From positions 1-64,000 of the forward strand of contig JAREWP010000093.1 of the NCBI GenBank assembly GCA_029001845.1: a stretch of DNA of 64,000 bases. Reading direction: 5' to 3'. Below, one piece after another: positions 35,779 through 49,000 of the stretch; position 1 is the first letter of the stretch; each line of letters opens with the position of its first letter. The notes under the pieces were generated by a model that had not been told where the DNA came from, ran no database searches, and saw only the letters and a list, made by a program, of their open reading frames with translations. This DNA is from Candidatus Magnetocorallium paracelense (GTDB taxonomy: Bacteria > Nitrospirota > Thermodesulfovibrionia > Thermodesulfovibrionales > Magnetobacteriaceae). Both the position numbers and the translations under genes were made by a program.

Positions 35779-36867
35779 ATGAAAAAAAGGATTCTTATAA
35801 TCGGTGGTGGTATACACGGTTTCTCATCCGCGATAGCATTATCGGACCTGGATTATGAGATCATGTTGATAGAAAAAAAGAGTGATTTTTTCCTGGGAAC
35901 ATCCGGTTCTACTCACAACCGGGCCCATATGGGATATCACTATCCCAGGGCTGCTGATACGGTAAGAGAGTGTCTGGATGGTCTGGAGATGTTTAAAAGT
36001 CAATTTAAAGACGTTTTTATTTACCCTAATGGAAACTACTATACTATTTCCAAATCAAATACTGAAACAACTGACAGGCAATTTGAATGTTTTTGCAATC
36101 AATTCAATTTGCCTTATGAAATGAAATGGCCTGATAAATGTTTTTTAGTCAGGGATGTTATCAGCAAATCTTTTTTAGTCCCGGAATTAATTTTTGACGC
36201 AAAGATGCTTAAATCTATTTTTATAAACCGTGCGATAGAGAAGAATATCATTTTAAAAAGAAACACCGAGTTGCTTAAAGGTCAAAAAATATCGGATGAT
36301 CAGTTTAAGGTTAAAGTCAATGAAAATGGCGCAACTACAGAGTATGTTACAAATCTATTGGTTAACGCAACCTATGCCTACTCCAATAATATTTTAAAAT
36401 CCTTTGGCCTTGAACATCATATGAAGAAATACAAGCTCCAGATTCTTGAAGTGCCTGTTGTCAGGTCAAAGCATAAAATCCCGGGATTGACGGTAATGGA
36501 CGGCCCGTTTATTTCAGTGATGCCCTATGGTAAAACATCTGATTTGTTTCTTATCTATGATGTCGAAAATTCGGTTAACAAACAAAAAGAGGGGTATGTA
36601 ATAGATGACTCAATGAAGATAAAATCAAATTGGGAGAAGATGAAGAACAAAGGAAGGCAATATTTCCCCTTTATGGACAGCCTTGAATATGTTGATTCTT
36701 TAAAGGCTTACAGACCAATTCCACTGCATGATGTCAATAGAGACAGGAGTACCAAGATAAAGCAGTATGATGATTTTCCGGGCTTTTATTCAATACTCGA
36801 GGGTAAGTTTATTTCAGCACTATTGATAGCGGAAAAATTAAAAAAAATTATCTCACTGGAGAGATAG
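35779..36867 (+). CDS. FAD-dependent oxidoreductase (DAO family)
   Basis: This 362-residue protein has the dinucleotide-binding motif ILIIGGGIHGFSSAIALS and the FAD-contact segment GTSGSTHNRAHMGYHYPR, which recalls D-amino-acid and glycine-oxidase-like enzymes that attack C-N or C-O bonds. The C-terminal part carries SLKAYRPIPLHDVNRD. Four bases separate it from the Gfo/Idh gene, so they share a transcript. The PKS starts 140 bp downstream. The substrate is unknown. Confidence 0.85.
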   Translation: MKKRILIIGGGIHGFSSAIALSDLDYEIMLIEKKSDFFLGTSGSTHNRAHMGYHYPRAADTVRECLDGLEMFKSQFKDVFIYPNGNYYTISKSNTETTDRQFECFCNQFNLPYEMKWPDKCFLVRDVISKSFLVPELIFDAKMLKSIFINRAIEKNIILKRNTELLKGQKISDDQFKVKVNENGATTEYVTNLLVNATYAYSNNILKSFGLEHHMKKYKLQILEVPVVRSKHKIPGLTVMDGPFISVMPYGKTSDLFLIYDVENSVNKQKEGYVIDDSMKIKSNWEKMKNKGRQYFPFMDSLEYVDSLKAYRPIPLHDVNRDRSTKIKQYDDFPGFYSILEGKFISALLIAEKLKKIISLER

Positions 36868-37007
36868 TCCATTAACTGATCATAATCGCTTATAAATAAA
36901 TCATGCACAGAAAAGCAACAACACTGTGTAATCTGCGGTATCCTGACTGACTCTAACAGATGTAGTTACGTATGCAGTAAATACAGCAAAAAGAGGGTTA
37001 AACACAT

Positions 37008-40000
37008 TTGAGTTTACATACAATCCCAAAACAAGATATAGCCATCATCGGCATGGCCTGCCGGTTTCCCGGGGCAAAGGATTATCATGCCTTCTGGAAT
37101 AATTTGATAAACGGCGTCAATTCCATCCGGGAAATACCGCCTGAGCGTTGGGATATTTCAACATATTACTCTCCTAACAAAAACAAACCCAATAGAAGTA
37201 TCAGCAAGTGGTGCGGACTTTTAGATAATATCGACCAATTCGATCATCGCTTCTTTTCAATCTCTCCTCGTGAAGCAAAAAGCATGGACCCACAGCAGCG
37301 CCTCCTCCTTGAAGAGACCTGGCATTGTATTGAAGATTCCGGAATATCGATAAAAGTACTACAAGAAAAGAAAACCTCTATATATGTAGGGGTAATGGCC
37401 GGTGATTATCATTCTAAGGGGTCTGAAATGATAACAGACAGTTACACCGCCCTGGGGAATTATGAATCCATACTGGCCAACCGGATATCGTACACCTTTG
37501 GTTTTCATGGCGCCAGCCTCACCATTAACGCTGCCTGCGCCGCTTCCATGGCAGCGCTCCATAATGCACAAACAATCCTGCTATCCGGAGAGAGTGACTA
37601 TGCCATTGCAGCCGGTGTAAACCTGAACATCCATCCCTGGAAGTATATTTCCTTCTCCAAATCCAGAATGCTCAGCCCGTACGGACAATGCAAAACATTC
37701 GATAAGGACGCCAATGGATATGTGCCGGGTGACGGTGTGGGCGTGCTTTTATTACAGCCATTGAAAGACGCCTTAAGAGATAAGTGTCATATATATGGAA
37801 TTATAAAAGGCAGCGCCGTAAACCATGTAGGCCATACTGCATCTATTACAGCACCAAGCGTAGATGGTCAGAGAGGAGTCATCATCGATGCCTGTAAAAA
37901 AGCCGGGGTGAGTCCTGAAACAGTAACCTATGTGGAAGCCCATGGAACAGGCACATCCCTTGGTGATCCCATAGAGGTAGAGGCCCTGACCAGGGCTTTT
38001 CGTGAATATACGGATCAAAAACAGTTTTGTAGAATCGGGTCTGTTAAGACCAATATTGGCCATCTGGAAGGGGCTGCGGGAATAGCAGGGATCATTAAAG
38101 TATTACTGATGATGAACTGTAAGAAAATTCCTCCCACATTAAATATAAAAACATTGAATCCGGTGATCAATTTTGAAGATTCACCCTTTATTGTGGCAAC
38201 CGAATTGGAAGAGTGGCCTGAAAGAGGTAAAAACCAACCTCTACGCGCCGGTATTAGCTCTTTTGGATTTGGCGGTGTCAATACCCATGTGATACTGGAA
38301 TCAATGGAAAATCATATTCCTTCCATATTAGAAGAAAGCAATGAAAAACAACCGTTTATCGTAACAGCCAAATCTCCGGCTGCCTTTAAAAATACGCTGC
38401 AAGGTTGGAGAGAATTTGTCAATGGAGACCTCTACCCAACCTATAGACTGATCGATATATGTGGAACCAATATAACGGCCAGAGAGGCCTTTTCCCATGG
38501 CTTTGGATGTTATGTCAGCAGCAAGGATGAACTAAAGGAAATCTTATCAAAAGAGATTGAACCTGCTTCAAGGCAATCGGAACATCCATGGTCGCTTATT
38601 ATCGGAGAGTGTAATTGGGAAGGCTTTGTCGATCCGGTAAAGCACATGTTAAGTGAACATCCCCTTTTAAAAGATAAACTGGATTTATTATTGAATGAAT
38701 TTTCTAAAATTATTCGTATTAAAAAAAGTACGATTCATGAAGAATTTTATCAACCTGTCTGGATTGAAACAAAAAAGCCCTTATATTCATTTATTGTAAA
38801 TCATGCAATTTTACTGACAACAATGGAATTCGGTTTTAAACCGAGTCTGTTGACAGGTGAAGGATCGGGTATATGGCAGGCCCTTACCTTAAGCGGGATC
38901 ATAAAAAAAGAAGAACTCTTTAAAATTCTGAAAGGACGCAAAAAACCTGAAGAGGCAGCCCTCTCCCGCCCTGCCCTGCCCTTCTATGACCCTGTTACAA
39001 AACAGACCATCATGACATACCGGATCGATGCCCGTTATCTCTCAACACTGATTGATGATATGGCTATCAATGAAGAAGAAAGCCGGTTCTTTATAGAAAA
39101 ATCCCGGATGATGCATACAAATCAGTATACCTTTAAGAAATACCTGGAACAATGGGGTTCAAGGCTGAAGGAAAGATCGAATAAGGAATTATCGGTGATG
39201 TTATATGATGATCAACTCCTTTTTAACACCGATGATCTTAATCAAAAAGAGAGACTATTATTCGTAATTATCTTAGCGGCGTCTCATCATTATGTAGAAC
39301 AAAAGTGGAATCTGTCGAAAGTAAAAGAGATAAGTGACAAAAAATTCAATGAGCTGTTGGATCTGGTCCTGGATGGGGTGATGACTCAGGAGGCATTGAT
39401 AGATCTGTTTACTCAAAAAGAACCTGATCTATACGCTATTGCTGCTCTCTTAAATGAAAGGCAGGGCCGGTTAAATAAAGAAAAGGCTTATCCATTTTTA
39501 AAGCGACATAGTCAGGCAATACCGGCATTACCGGATCATGATGATTGGTTTACGAAGGTCATGGAAACTTCCATGCCTGAACTGGATGGACATAACCGGC
39601 TGAAACTGGGTGGTACATTAAAAGAGAACAACGATCGTGTGATCCATATTGCTTCTAAAGAGTTAAATAATAATAATAATTCTATTTTAAGGAATATATT
39701 GCTTCGCTTATGGTTAAAAGGAGTAGATATCAAGTGGAACTTGTTTTACCGGAATGGCTCTTTTCATAAAATTCCTCTGCCTGTTTACGGATTCGACAGA
39801 ATGTCATTTTGGCTAAATGGAAAAGGAGAGAATAAGATGAAAGATAGAAAGGGGTATAGCGAATTAATAAAAAGCCATGACAATCCCAACACCTTTACAA
39901 GAGAATTGGATCCTGAAAAGGATGCAATCATAACAGATACCATTGTGGAAGGGTTTTTTATAACGCCCAGTCCTTTAAGAATAGAGATGGCCCTTCAGGC

Positions 40001-43000
40001 AGTGAGAGAGGTTGTTTCTTCACAGATAAATACCCTGTCAGCCCTTCGATTTCCTGATCCCGCCATTATAACCCAAAAAACAGAAATAGAAGTTGAAGTA
40101 TGGAAAAATACAAAGCAGTTTCATCTGAAAAAGGCAGGACAAATCATATGTTCAGGCAGGTTCGATATCACGGAAAAAGAATCTTCCGAACCTCTCTTAT
40201 TGGACGATTTATATAAAGGAAAGGTAACAAACCATGAAGATATATATTCATGGTTTCATGACTTTGGATACCATTATGGACCTGGAATGAGGCTTATAGA
40301 CAAAATTTGGGAAACTAAAGAGGCCTTTTTAGTTAAAATTATCCCTAAACCAACCCTTGAGGGAGATATAACGAAATTTGATCCCTTTATATTGGACTGT
40401 GTCTTTCAATCCGTCTTTTATGCAGGTCATACAATCGGTGATCTTTTCCAAAACAAATATTTATATCTTCCTTTAACAATAGGATCTCTACATCTGGCGG
40501 GCCCCCTTACAGATGAATGCTTTGCTCTTATTTCCAGGGAAAAACTCAGAATATTAGACAATAAGGATATGATCCTCGATATGGATGTATACGATAATAA
40601 CGGGCGGAACAAGATTCTGGAGATCAGGGAGATTCATTTTCGTCGTGTCCCCCGAAATTTCATCGATCAATATTTGGAAAAACAGCATAAAGAATTGGAG
40701 AATCCAATTGGAAAAAGAGATGAGAGCCTGGTGATTAAGGAGATCTTGTCGGTCATTGAATCTTATATAGAGGAAAATGCATCGGATATGAAACAGGTGG
40801 AAGAAGGGATGTCCCTGTTAGAGGATTATGGCAGATTACGCCTCTTTCATACCCTGTTCTTTAAAAACGGCGATGTGGTGACTAAAAAAGATATAAAGTT
40901 TATTGGAAAATATAAAAAATTGTCACGGGCGCTTTATGAAATGCTCGCTGTTTCGAAAATTATAGAGATGGAAGGAGAAAATGTTGTTATATCGAAAGAA
41001 TTTATCAGGGAAGATGATGTAATCGATAAGATTAAGGGCCTAAAGTCTTCCCTTGATGAAAAATATATAGCGATTAAACCTTTCCAAAACCTGCTTGAGT
41101 CTGCTGTCATTCAATATCCTGACGTGATATCAGGTAAAAAGAGCCATATGGAGGCCTTATTTCTCGGCGGGCAAACGGAACTCTTTAATCATGTGTATAA
41201 GGGAAACAGGCTGTCTGACTATTATAATCATCAGGTGAGATTAAGTCTGGAGACGATCATAAAGGAGAAACTGAAAGGCGATACAAATAAAAAGATAAAG
41301 ATCCTTGAATTAGGCGCCGGTATCGGAGGGACGACTGAGATTGTCCTTGATGGAATAAAATCTTATGGAGATCGAATCGAATATGTTTATACCGATATAT
41401 CCCTTGGATTTATCAATCTTGGCAGGAAGAGCTATGGTGATAAATATCCATTCTTAAGATTTCAACTGTTCGACCTTGAAAAGAAGGGAATTGAACAGGG
41501 ATTAGAGGAAAGTGAATTTGATATTATCCTGGCCACAAATACTCTCCATGCAACAAAAAATCTGGAACAAACCCTTTTAAATATAAAGGAGCTTTTAAAA
41601 AATAGTGAAGGTATACTCATTTTAAATGAAATCACCAGGGCTCAGGATTTTTGGACTATCGTGACCGGATTGATCAATGGCTGGTGGGTGTATCAGGATA
41701 ATGATCTGCGAATAAAAAATTCTCCCCTTGCTGATTTCGAAACCTGGAAGCGCCTTTTACATCAAGCGGGATTCCAGGATGTCCGCGGTTTTGACTTGAA
41801 GCGTAAAAGGGATTACGAACAAACCGTTATGATAGCCGTCCATAAAGCTGATCAGGCGAAAAAGGGTGATCATATCACTTCAAAAATGATAGAAAAAACG
41901 GATCATACCGTTTTATCGGATATATCGAAGGAAACATCCCGATATTTAAAAGAGATATTTGCCAAACAACTCCATTGTAAGATTGAAGAGATTGATGATA
42001 AGGGATCTTTTTCGGATGATTATGGGGTTGATTCCTTTGTCAATTTAGAAATAATCGAGATCCTAAAAAAAGAGTTTGGAGAAACTATACCCAATACTCT
42101 TTTATTTGAGTGCACAACCATGAAAAAGTTAACGGAATATGTAATAAATAACTTTGAAAGGGAACTCAAATTAAAACTTGGAGATTTCGAAACAGAAATG
42201 CCTGTAGAAAAAGAAAATCAGAGAGAGGAATCAGCGGAAGATCAAGGTGCTATTTATCCAGTCGGTCACAAAAGTATCCATGACGATTTTGCTCCATCTC
42301 AACGGGAGGAAGAAGATATTGCCATTATCGGATTAAACGGCCGTTTTCCTCTTTCGGAAGATGTCAATGCGTTGTGGGACCACCTTAAAAATGGAGAATC
42401 CTGTATCAGAGAAGTACCTGAAAGCAGATGGGATTACAGAAAATACTATGATCAAACAGGTAAGAGACCTGACAAAAGCTATACAAAGTATGGTGGTTTT
42501 CTGGATGACTACGACAAATTCGATGCCCCCTTTTTTCATATCTCACCCCGACAGGCGGAATTGATGGACCCCCAACAGCGGATTGTCCTTGAAACAGCCT
42601 GGGCTGTCATTGAAGACGCAGGATATACCAGGGCTGCGCTTCCGAGAAATACAGGCGTCTTTATCGGCGTTACAACCAACACCTATGGATTATGCGGATT
42701 GGAAGCATCACTAAAATCAGAGGAGACCTACTGCCCTGATACGGATAATTATGATGTACCCAACAGGGTATCCTATTTCTTTGATCTTCACGGCCCCAGT
42801 GTCGCCATCGATACCGCCTGCTCATCTTCTTTGAGCGCCATTCATATGGCGGTGAAAAGCCTGAAAAACAAGGAATCCGATGTGGCTATAGCAGGGGGTG
42901 TCAGTTTAACACTGCACCCCAACAGGGTAATTCAATTCTGCCAAAAGAGTATGCTGTTACCCGGAAAGGAGTGCCATCCCTTTGGACAAGGTGAGGGTGG

Positions 43001-46000
43001 CTTTGTCGATAGTGAGGGTGTGGCTCTTATCCTGTTAAAACCCCTGTTAAAAGCGATTAAAGATAGAGATCATATCTATGGAGTTATCAAGGGAACAGCC
43101 ATGAATTCAGGCGGGAAGACCAGTGGGTATACAGTACCCGATCCGGCGCGGCAGGCATCACTGGTTATAAATGCACTGGAAGATGCAAAGACAGACCCTG
43201 TTACCATCAGCTATATCGAAACTCACGGAACAGGCACAACACTTGGAGATCCTATAGAGGTGGAAGGACTCACAAAGGCCTTCAGGAAATATACGGATAA
43301 GACACAATACTGCCCAATCGGATCGATCAAGTCAAATATCGGCCATCTCATCGCGGCAGCCGGGGTTGCGGGGGTGACAAAGGTATTGCTCCAGATGAAA
43401 CACAAGACCCTGGTCCCGTCGATCCACTCTTCTTCTCCGAATTCTCACATAGATTTCAGTAAAACACCCTTTTTTGTTCAACAGAATCTTACAGAGTGGA
43501 AAAAACCTGAAATAGAGGGACGTCCATATCCCAGACGCGCGGGGATCAGCTCCTTTGGCGCGGGCGGCGCAAACGCCCATGTGATTATCGAGGAGTATGA
43601 GAGGGATCATTCGGATCTTAAGGTATCCTCTATAAAACCTTCTATAATTGTATTGTCCGCCAAAACAAAAGAGAGGTTACATGAATATATAAGAAAATTT
43701 TCGGATTGTTTAGAACTCGACATGGCAGGCGACGTAACTCTGGAAGATATCTCTTATACTTTGCAAACAGGCAGAGAAGCAATGGAGGAGCGTCTTGCCC
43801 TTATCGTTGACAGCAAAAATCAGCTTATTACAAAGCTGACAGATTACAGAAAGAGCAAGTCAGGGATAGAGGATTTGTATTCAGGCAATGTAAAAACAGA
43901 TAAAGGAACATCCGATCTATTGCTGAATGGAAACGCGGGAGAGGCATTTCTTGAAATCATAATAAAAGAGAGAAACCTTTCGAAATTGGCCCGCCTTTGG
44001 GTTACAGGAATTGAAATAGACTGGAACCTCCTTTACGGAGAGGTTAAACCGAGAAGAGTATCCCTCCCTGTCTATCCATTTGAAAAGAAACGTTACTGGT
44101 TCGATGATTACATTAAATTAAAAGAGGCTGAGAGAGAGGGGAAAAATACCTCTTCAATTTCGGATAAGGAAGAATCGAAAGATATACCGGAACAATCGAT
44201 AGAGATGCTTCAGAAACCTGAAAGTTATCGAGGCGATGAGGTTATCGTCCGTATCATAGACAATCATACGGGATTGGTGATCATGCAGGACAGGGAAGGG
44301 AGCAATACCTTTACAGAGAATCTGGTTTATGGACTCCAACAGGCCTTTCAGGAATTAAACCGGAACAGGGATATAAAGGTGATTGTCCTGACCGGCTACG
44401 ATAAGGTCTTTGCCATGGGAGGGAGTCAAAAGGATTTAACGAGATTATCAAGACAGGAAATTAACTTTACAAGTTTTAAATTCTTTTACCGGGGATTATT
44501 GGAAACCAGGGCGCCTGTTATAGTTGCCATGCAGGGCCATGCCTCGGGAGGCGGCCTGGTATTCGGCCTTTTCGGTGATATCATTATTATGGCAAGGGAG
44601 GGTGTTTACAGCGCCAACTTTATGGGCTATGGATTTACGCCGGGTCTTGGTACGACCTATATTCTGGAACAGAGATTCGGTAAAAGTCTGGCCACAGAGA
44701 TGATGTTTACCTCGAAATCCTATCGAGGCGCAGACCTGGAAAGGCGCGGAGGATCTGTTTTGTTTTGTAATCACGAGGCTGTGCTGAATGAAGCATTGAA
44801 TATGGCGAAAAACATGGTTGAAAAACCTGGGAAATCATTGGAAGTACTAAAAAAGGAACTTTCCGGACGTATTCTGGAACAACTCCCGTCTATTATTGAA
44901 AAAGAGGTTGTCATGCATGAGCATACATTCTCTTTACCGGAGGTCCGGAAGAACATAGAGAGCCATTTTCAAAAAGTCTCGGTCATAGGCAAAGCCGGGA
45001 ATGTGAATAATAAGCTAAAGCTTAAAGATCGGGAAGATATTTATTTACCGGCAAAAACTTCGGAGATAAATAATAGAAAGATGAGGTTAAAACCGCTTCA
45101 GGAACGATCGACAACAAATAATTCTTTAGAAAATTCTCCTGAGACAGCGGGGGATAACACAAATCCTGAGACCATGGAACCAACGCCTTTCAGGCCTGTA
45201 AAAAAATCAGCCCTCCATATTCGTAGTGAAGTGATCAATATCGTATCATCCCGCCTCCATATTAACAGGGAAGAAATAGACCCGGATATGCCGTTTCTTG
45301 AATTGGGAGTGGACTCCATAAGCGCAGTCGAAATTACACAGGACATTAATGAAAAGTTTCATATAACAAACCTTAGAGTGACGGACATATATAATCATCC
45401 CGATATATCATCCCTGACAAATTACCTGATGACCCTGGATATTGTTGATTATGATGTAAAAGTTGAATCCCACAGGATGCATATCGATGAAAAAGAGATC
45501 AGAGAGACCCCGGAGCCTCTGTTATTTTCTTCTATGAATACCACCGGTAATAAACCTCTTACAATAGAACCATACTCCAATCTCTACTTTCCGAAAAAGG
45601 AAACCGATATAGCTGTGATCGGTATATCGGCGCGATTCCCCGGCGCTGACAATGTTGAGCAATTCTGGCGGAATATCTGTGACAAAAGAGATGAAATAAG
45701 GGAAGTACCCAAAGACCGGTGGGACATTGGGCCTTACTTTCATCCTGACCCTGACAGGCCTGATAAGTCATACAGTAAATGGGGAGGTTTTCTGAAGGAT
45801 GTGGACAAGTTCGACCCGTTGTTTTTCGGTATTTCTCCCAAAGAGGCTGAAGTGATGGACCCCCAACAGCGCATACTTCTGGAAGAGGCATATCATACCA
45901 TCGAAGACGCCGGATACGACCCGGTTTACTTGTCAAAGGGGAAATGCGGCGTATTTATAGGCGCAGCCATGGGAGATTATTTGGGACGCAATAAGCCCGA

Positions 46001-49000
46001 TAATAACGTATATACCGGCTTTGCCTTTACCGGTCTGAACCTGTCCGTACTGGCAGGGAGAATCTCCTACTTTCTGGATTTGAAAGGCCCGGCCATTAGT
46101 ATCGACACAGCCTGCTCTTCCTCTCTCGCCGCCATTAGTATGGCCTGCCGGAGTATTGTGAGCAATGAATGTGACACTGCCCTGGCCGGAGGGATATCAT
46201 TGATGCACTCTCCCCTTCTCCATATCCAGGCAAGCCAGGCAGGTATGTTGTCAAAAGACGGGCGGTGCAAGCCCTTCAGTAACAGCGCAGATGGCATTGT
46301 TTTATCCGAAGGGGTGGGAATTATCCTTTTGAAACCCTATAAAAAGGCAATAGAGGACAATGATCATATTTATGGAGTTATCAAGGGATGGGGTACGAAT
46401 CAGGATGGTCATACAAACGGAATTACAGCCCCAAACCCTGAGGCACAGACAGAACTCGAACGTCATATTTATAAGGAATTCAATATCAATCCTGAGCACA
46501 TCCGCTACGCAGAGGCCCACGGGACAGGCACCAAACTGGGTGATCCCATTGAGATTAGAGGGTTAAGCGATGCCTTTAGGGAGTATACGAAGAAAAAAGG
46601 GTACTGCGCCATAGGTTCGGTGAAGAGCAATATCGGTCATACCACCATGGCGGCAGGTGTGGCAGGCTTGATAAAAGCGCTCCTTAGTCTGAAATATCGA
46701 GTGATACCACCGACGATCCATTGCGATGTTGAAAATGAACATATCGATTTTAAGGAAAGCCCTTTTTATCTGAACCGTGAGATCGGGAAATGGGAAAAAA
46801 CCGACAATACCGCCGGACTCGCCTGTGTCAGTTCCTTTGGGTTCAGCGGCACCAATGCCCATGTGGTGCTTGGGGAACACCTGCCGGATCATTCAATAAA
46901 AAGCAGAGACCAAATATCTACGCCAATTATCATACTCCTTTCCGCAAGAGATAAAGAGCAGCTCAGGAGAGTCGGGGAAAACCTGTTGAGCCACATCACC
47001 TTACACAAACCGGATATTTCAGACATGGCCTATACTCTCCAGGTAGGGAGAAAGGCCATGGCCCATAGAATTGCCTTTAAGGCGAAAGAGATGGATGATG
47101 TAAAAGAAAAGATATCCGAATATATTAACGGACAAGGCGAGGCAGCCGGTTTATGGGAAGGTGAGGTAAAGCTCAATCACGATCGTGTCACAATATTGGA
47201 AGAAGACGAGGATACGCAGGAGATGATTCGGAAATGGATATCAAAAGGTAAGGTCAGTAAACTGGCCGAACTCTGGGTAAAAGGATTGGACATTGACTGG
47301 AACCTCCTTTATGGGGAAGATAAACCCAGGAGAATTTCACTTCCCGCCTATCCCTTTGCTAAACAGAGATACTGGATACCGGATACAGGCCGAAAGATCG
47401 CAACCATACAATCAGGGATTACCCCGATTCATCCGCTTCTCCATGAAAACACCTCAACGTTACAACGGCAGCAATTCACCTCAACCTTTACCGGCGAAGA
47501 ATTCTTTCTCAGAGATCACCAGATCTTAAATGAAAAGGTTTTACCAGGGGTGGCATATTTGGAAATAGCCCTGGCAGCCGCCATAAAGGCCGTGGAGACG
47601 GATGACTGGAAAACCTGTAAACTCAAGGATATTATCTGGGCCGCGCCTGTCAAGGTCAATACCGGGCCCAGGGAAGTGAAGATAAACCTTTTCCCGGAAA
47701 CAGACAGCATTGCATACGAAGTGAGAACAGAAGACCCGGAAGCCGATCCGGATGAATCCCTGATTGTTCATAATCAGGGTAAGATAATCATAGACCCGGT
47801 CCGGTCAATTCCCACTGTCCTGGATATTCAGGCCATCAAGGAGCGGTGTACCGAACAATTGACTCCTCAAATATGCTACCGGACCTTTCAGAGTTTTGGT
47901 CTTCTCTATGGTCCCGCCTTTCAGGGAATCTCCGAACTCTATTACAACAATCAGGAGGTCCTGGCAAAAATAGAGATACCGGGATTAGATGAATCAAATT
48001 CCGGATTTTATCTCCATCCCGGCGTTCTGGACAGTGCATTGCAGGCGAGTCTGTGCCTGATCTTTGAAACTTTAAAAGGAACATCCACCCCTTATCTGCC
48101 TTTTGAACTTAAAGAACTGGAGATTTTTGAAATACCTCTTCCTGACACCATTTATGTTCATGTAACCTTTAGCAATAACAGCCTGCTCGATGAGATGGTA
48201 AAATATGACATTTCACTACTAAATCACCAGGGAGAAACAGTGGTGAGTCTAAAAGAGCTTGCTATCCGGCAGATGAGGGTGGGACGGGCTGGCCGGCGGG
48301 AACAGGCAAAACACTTAAATGAGTATGGCTTATTATACGCCACGCCTGAATGGAAAAATCAGAGTATTACCGGGACGACAGACTCAGCTTCGCAAGATAA
48401 AGAGCTTCATATGATCCTGATCGGCCAGAGTGAAGAGATGGCCCATACATTAAAAGAAAGACTCGCCCCAAAAACCGAGTTATCACTAACGACAATAAAC
48501 ACTCCTGAAGAGATCCTGGAGGCATTTAAGGTCTCTTTCCTGCATATAAAGGGCATAATAGAGAGTAAACCTTCTACACTTCAAACCATTATTGTTATAC
48601 CGTCAACGGATATTCCGGAATACTGTTACGCCCCTCTTACAGGGTTACTTAAGACGGCAACGCTTGAGCACACAAAGCTACAGGGAAAAGTCATTCAACT
48701 CCCGGAACTGACACCTGAACAGACAGCGGCTATCATTGAACAGGAGACGCAAACAACAGAGGATATGGAAGTTCGTTACCTTAAAGAGGATACCCAACGC
48801 CAGGTCAAAAGACTAATAGAAATAGAGCACCCTCCAGCCGGACCGATAAGTCCGCTCAAATCAGGCGGCGTATACTGGATAACCGGTGGTTTAGGGGGCT
48901 TGGGCCGGTTGTTTGCCGGAGAGTTTGCCAAAGCGGAAAATAGTACGATCATTCTCAGTAACCGGAGAGAACTCGATGAAATGAGTCAAAGAGAACTGGA

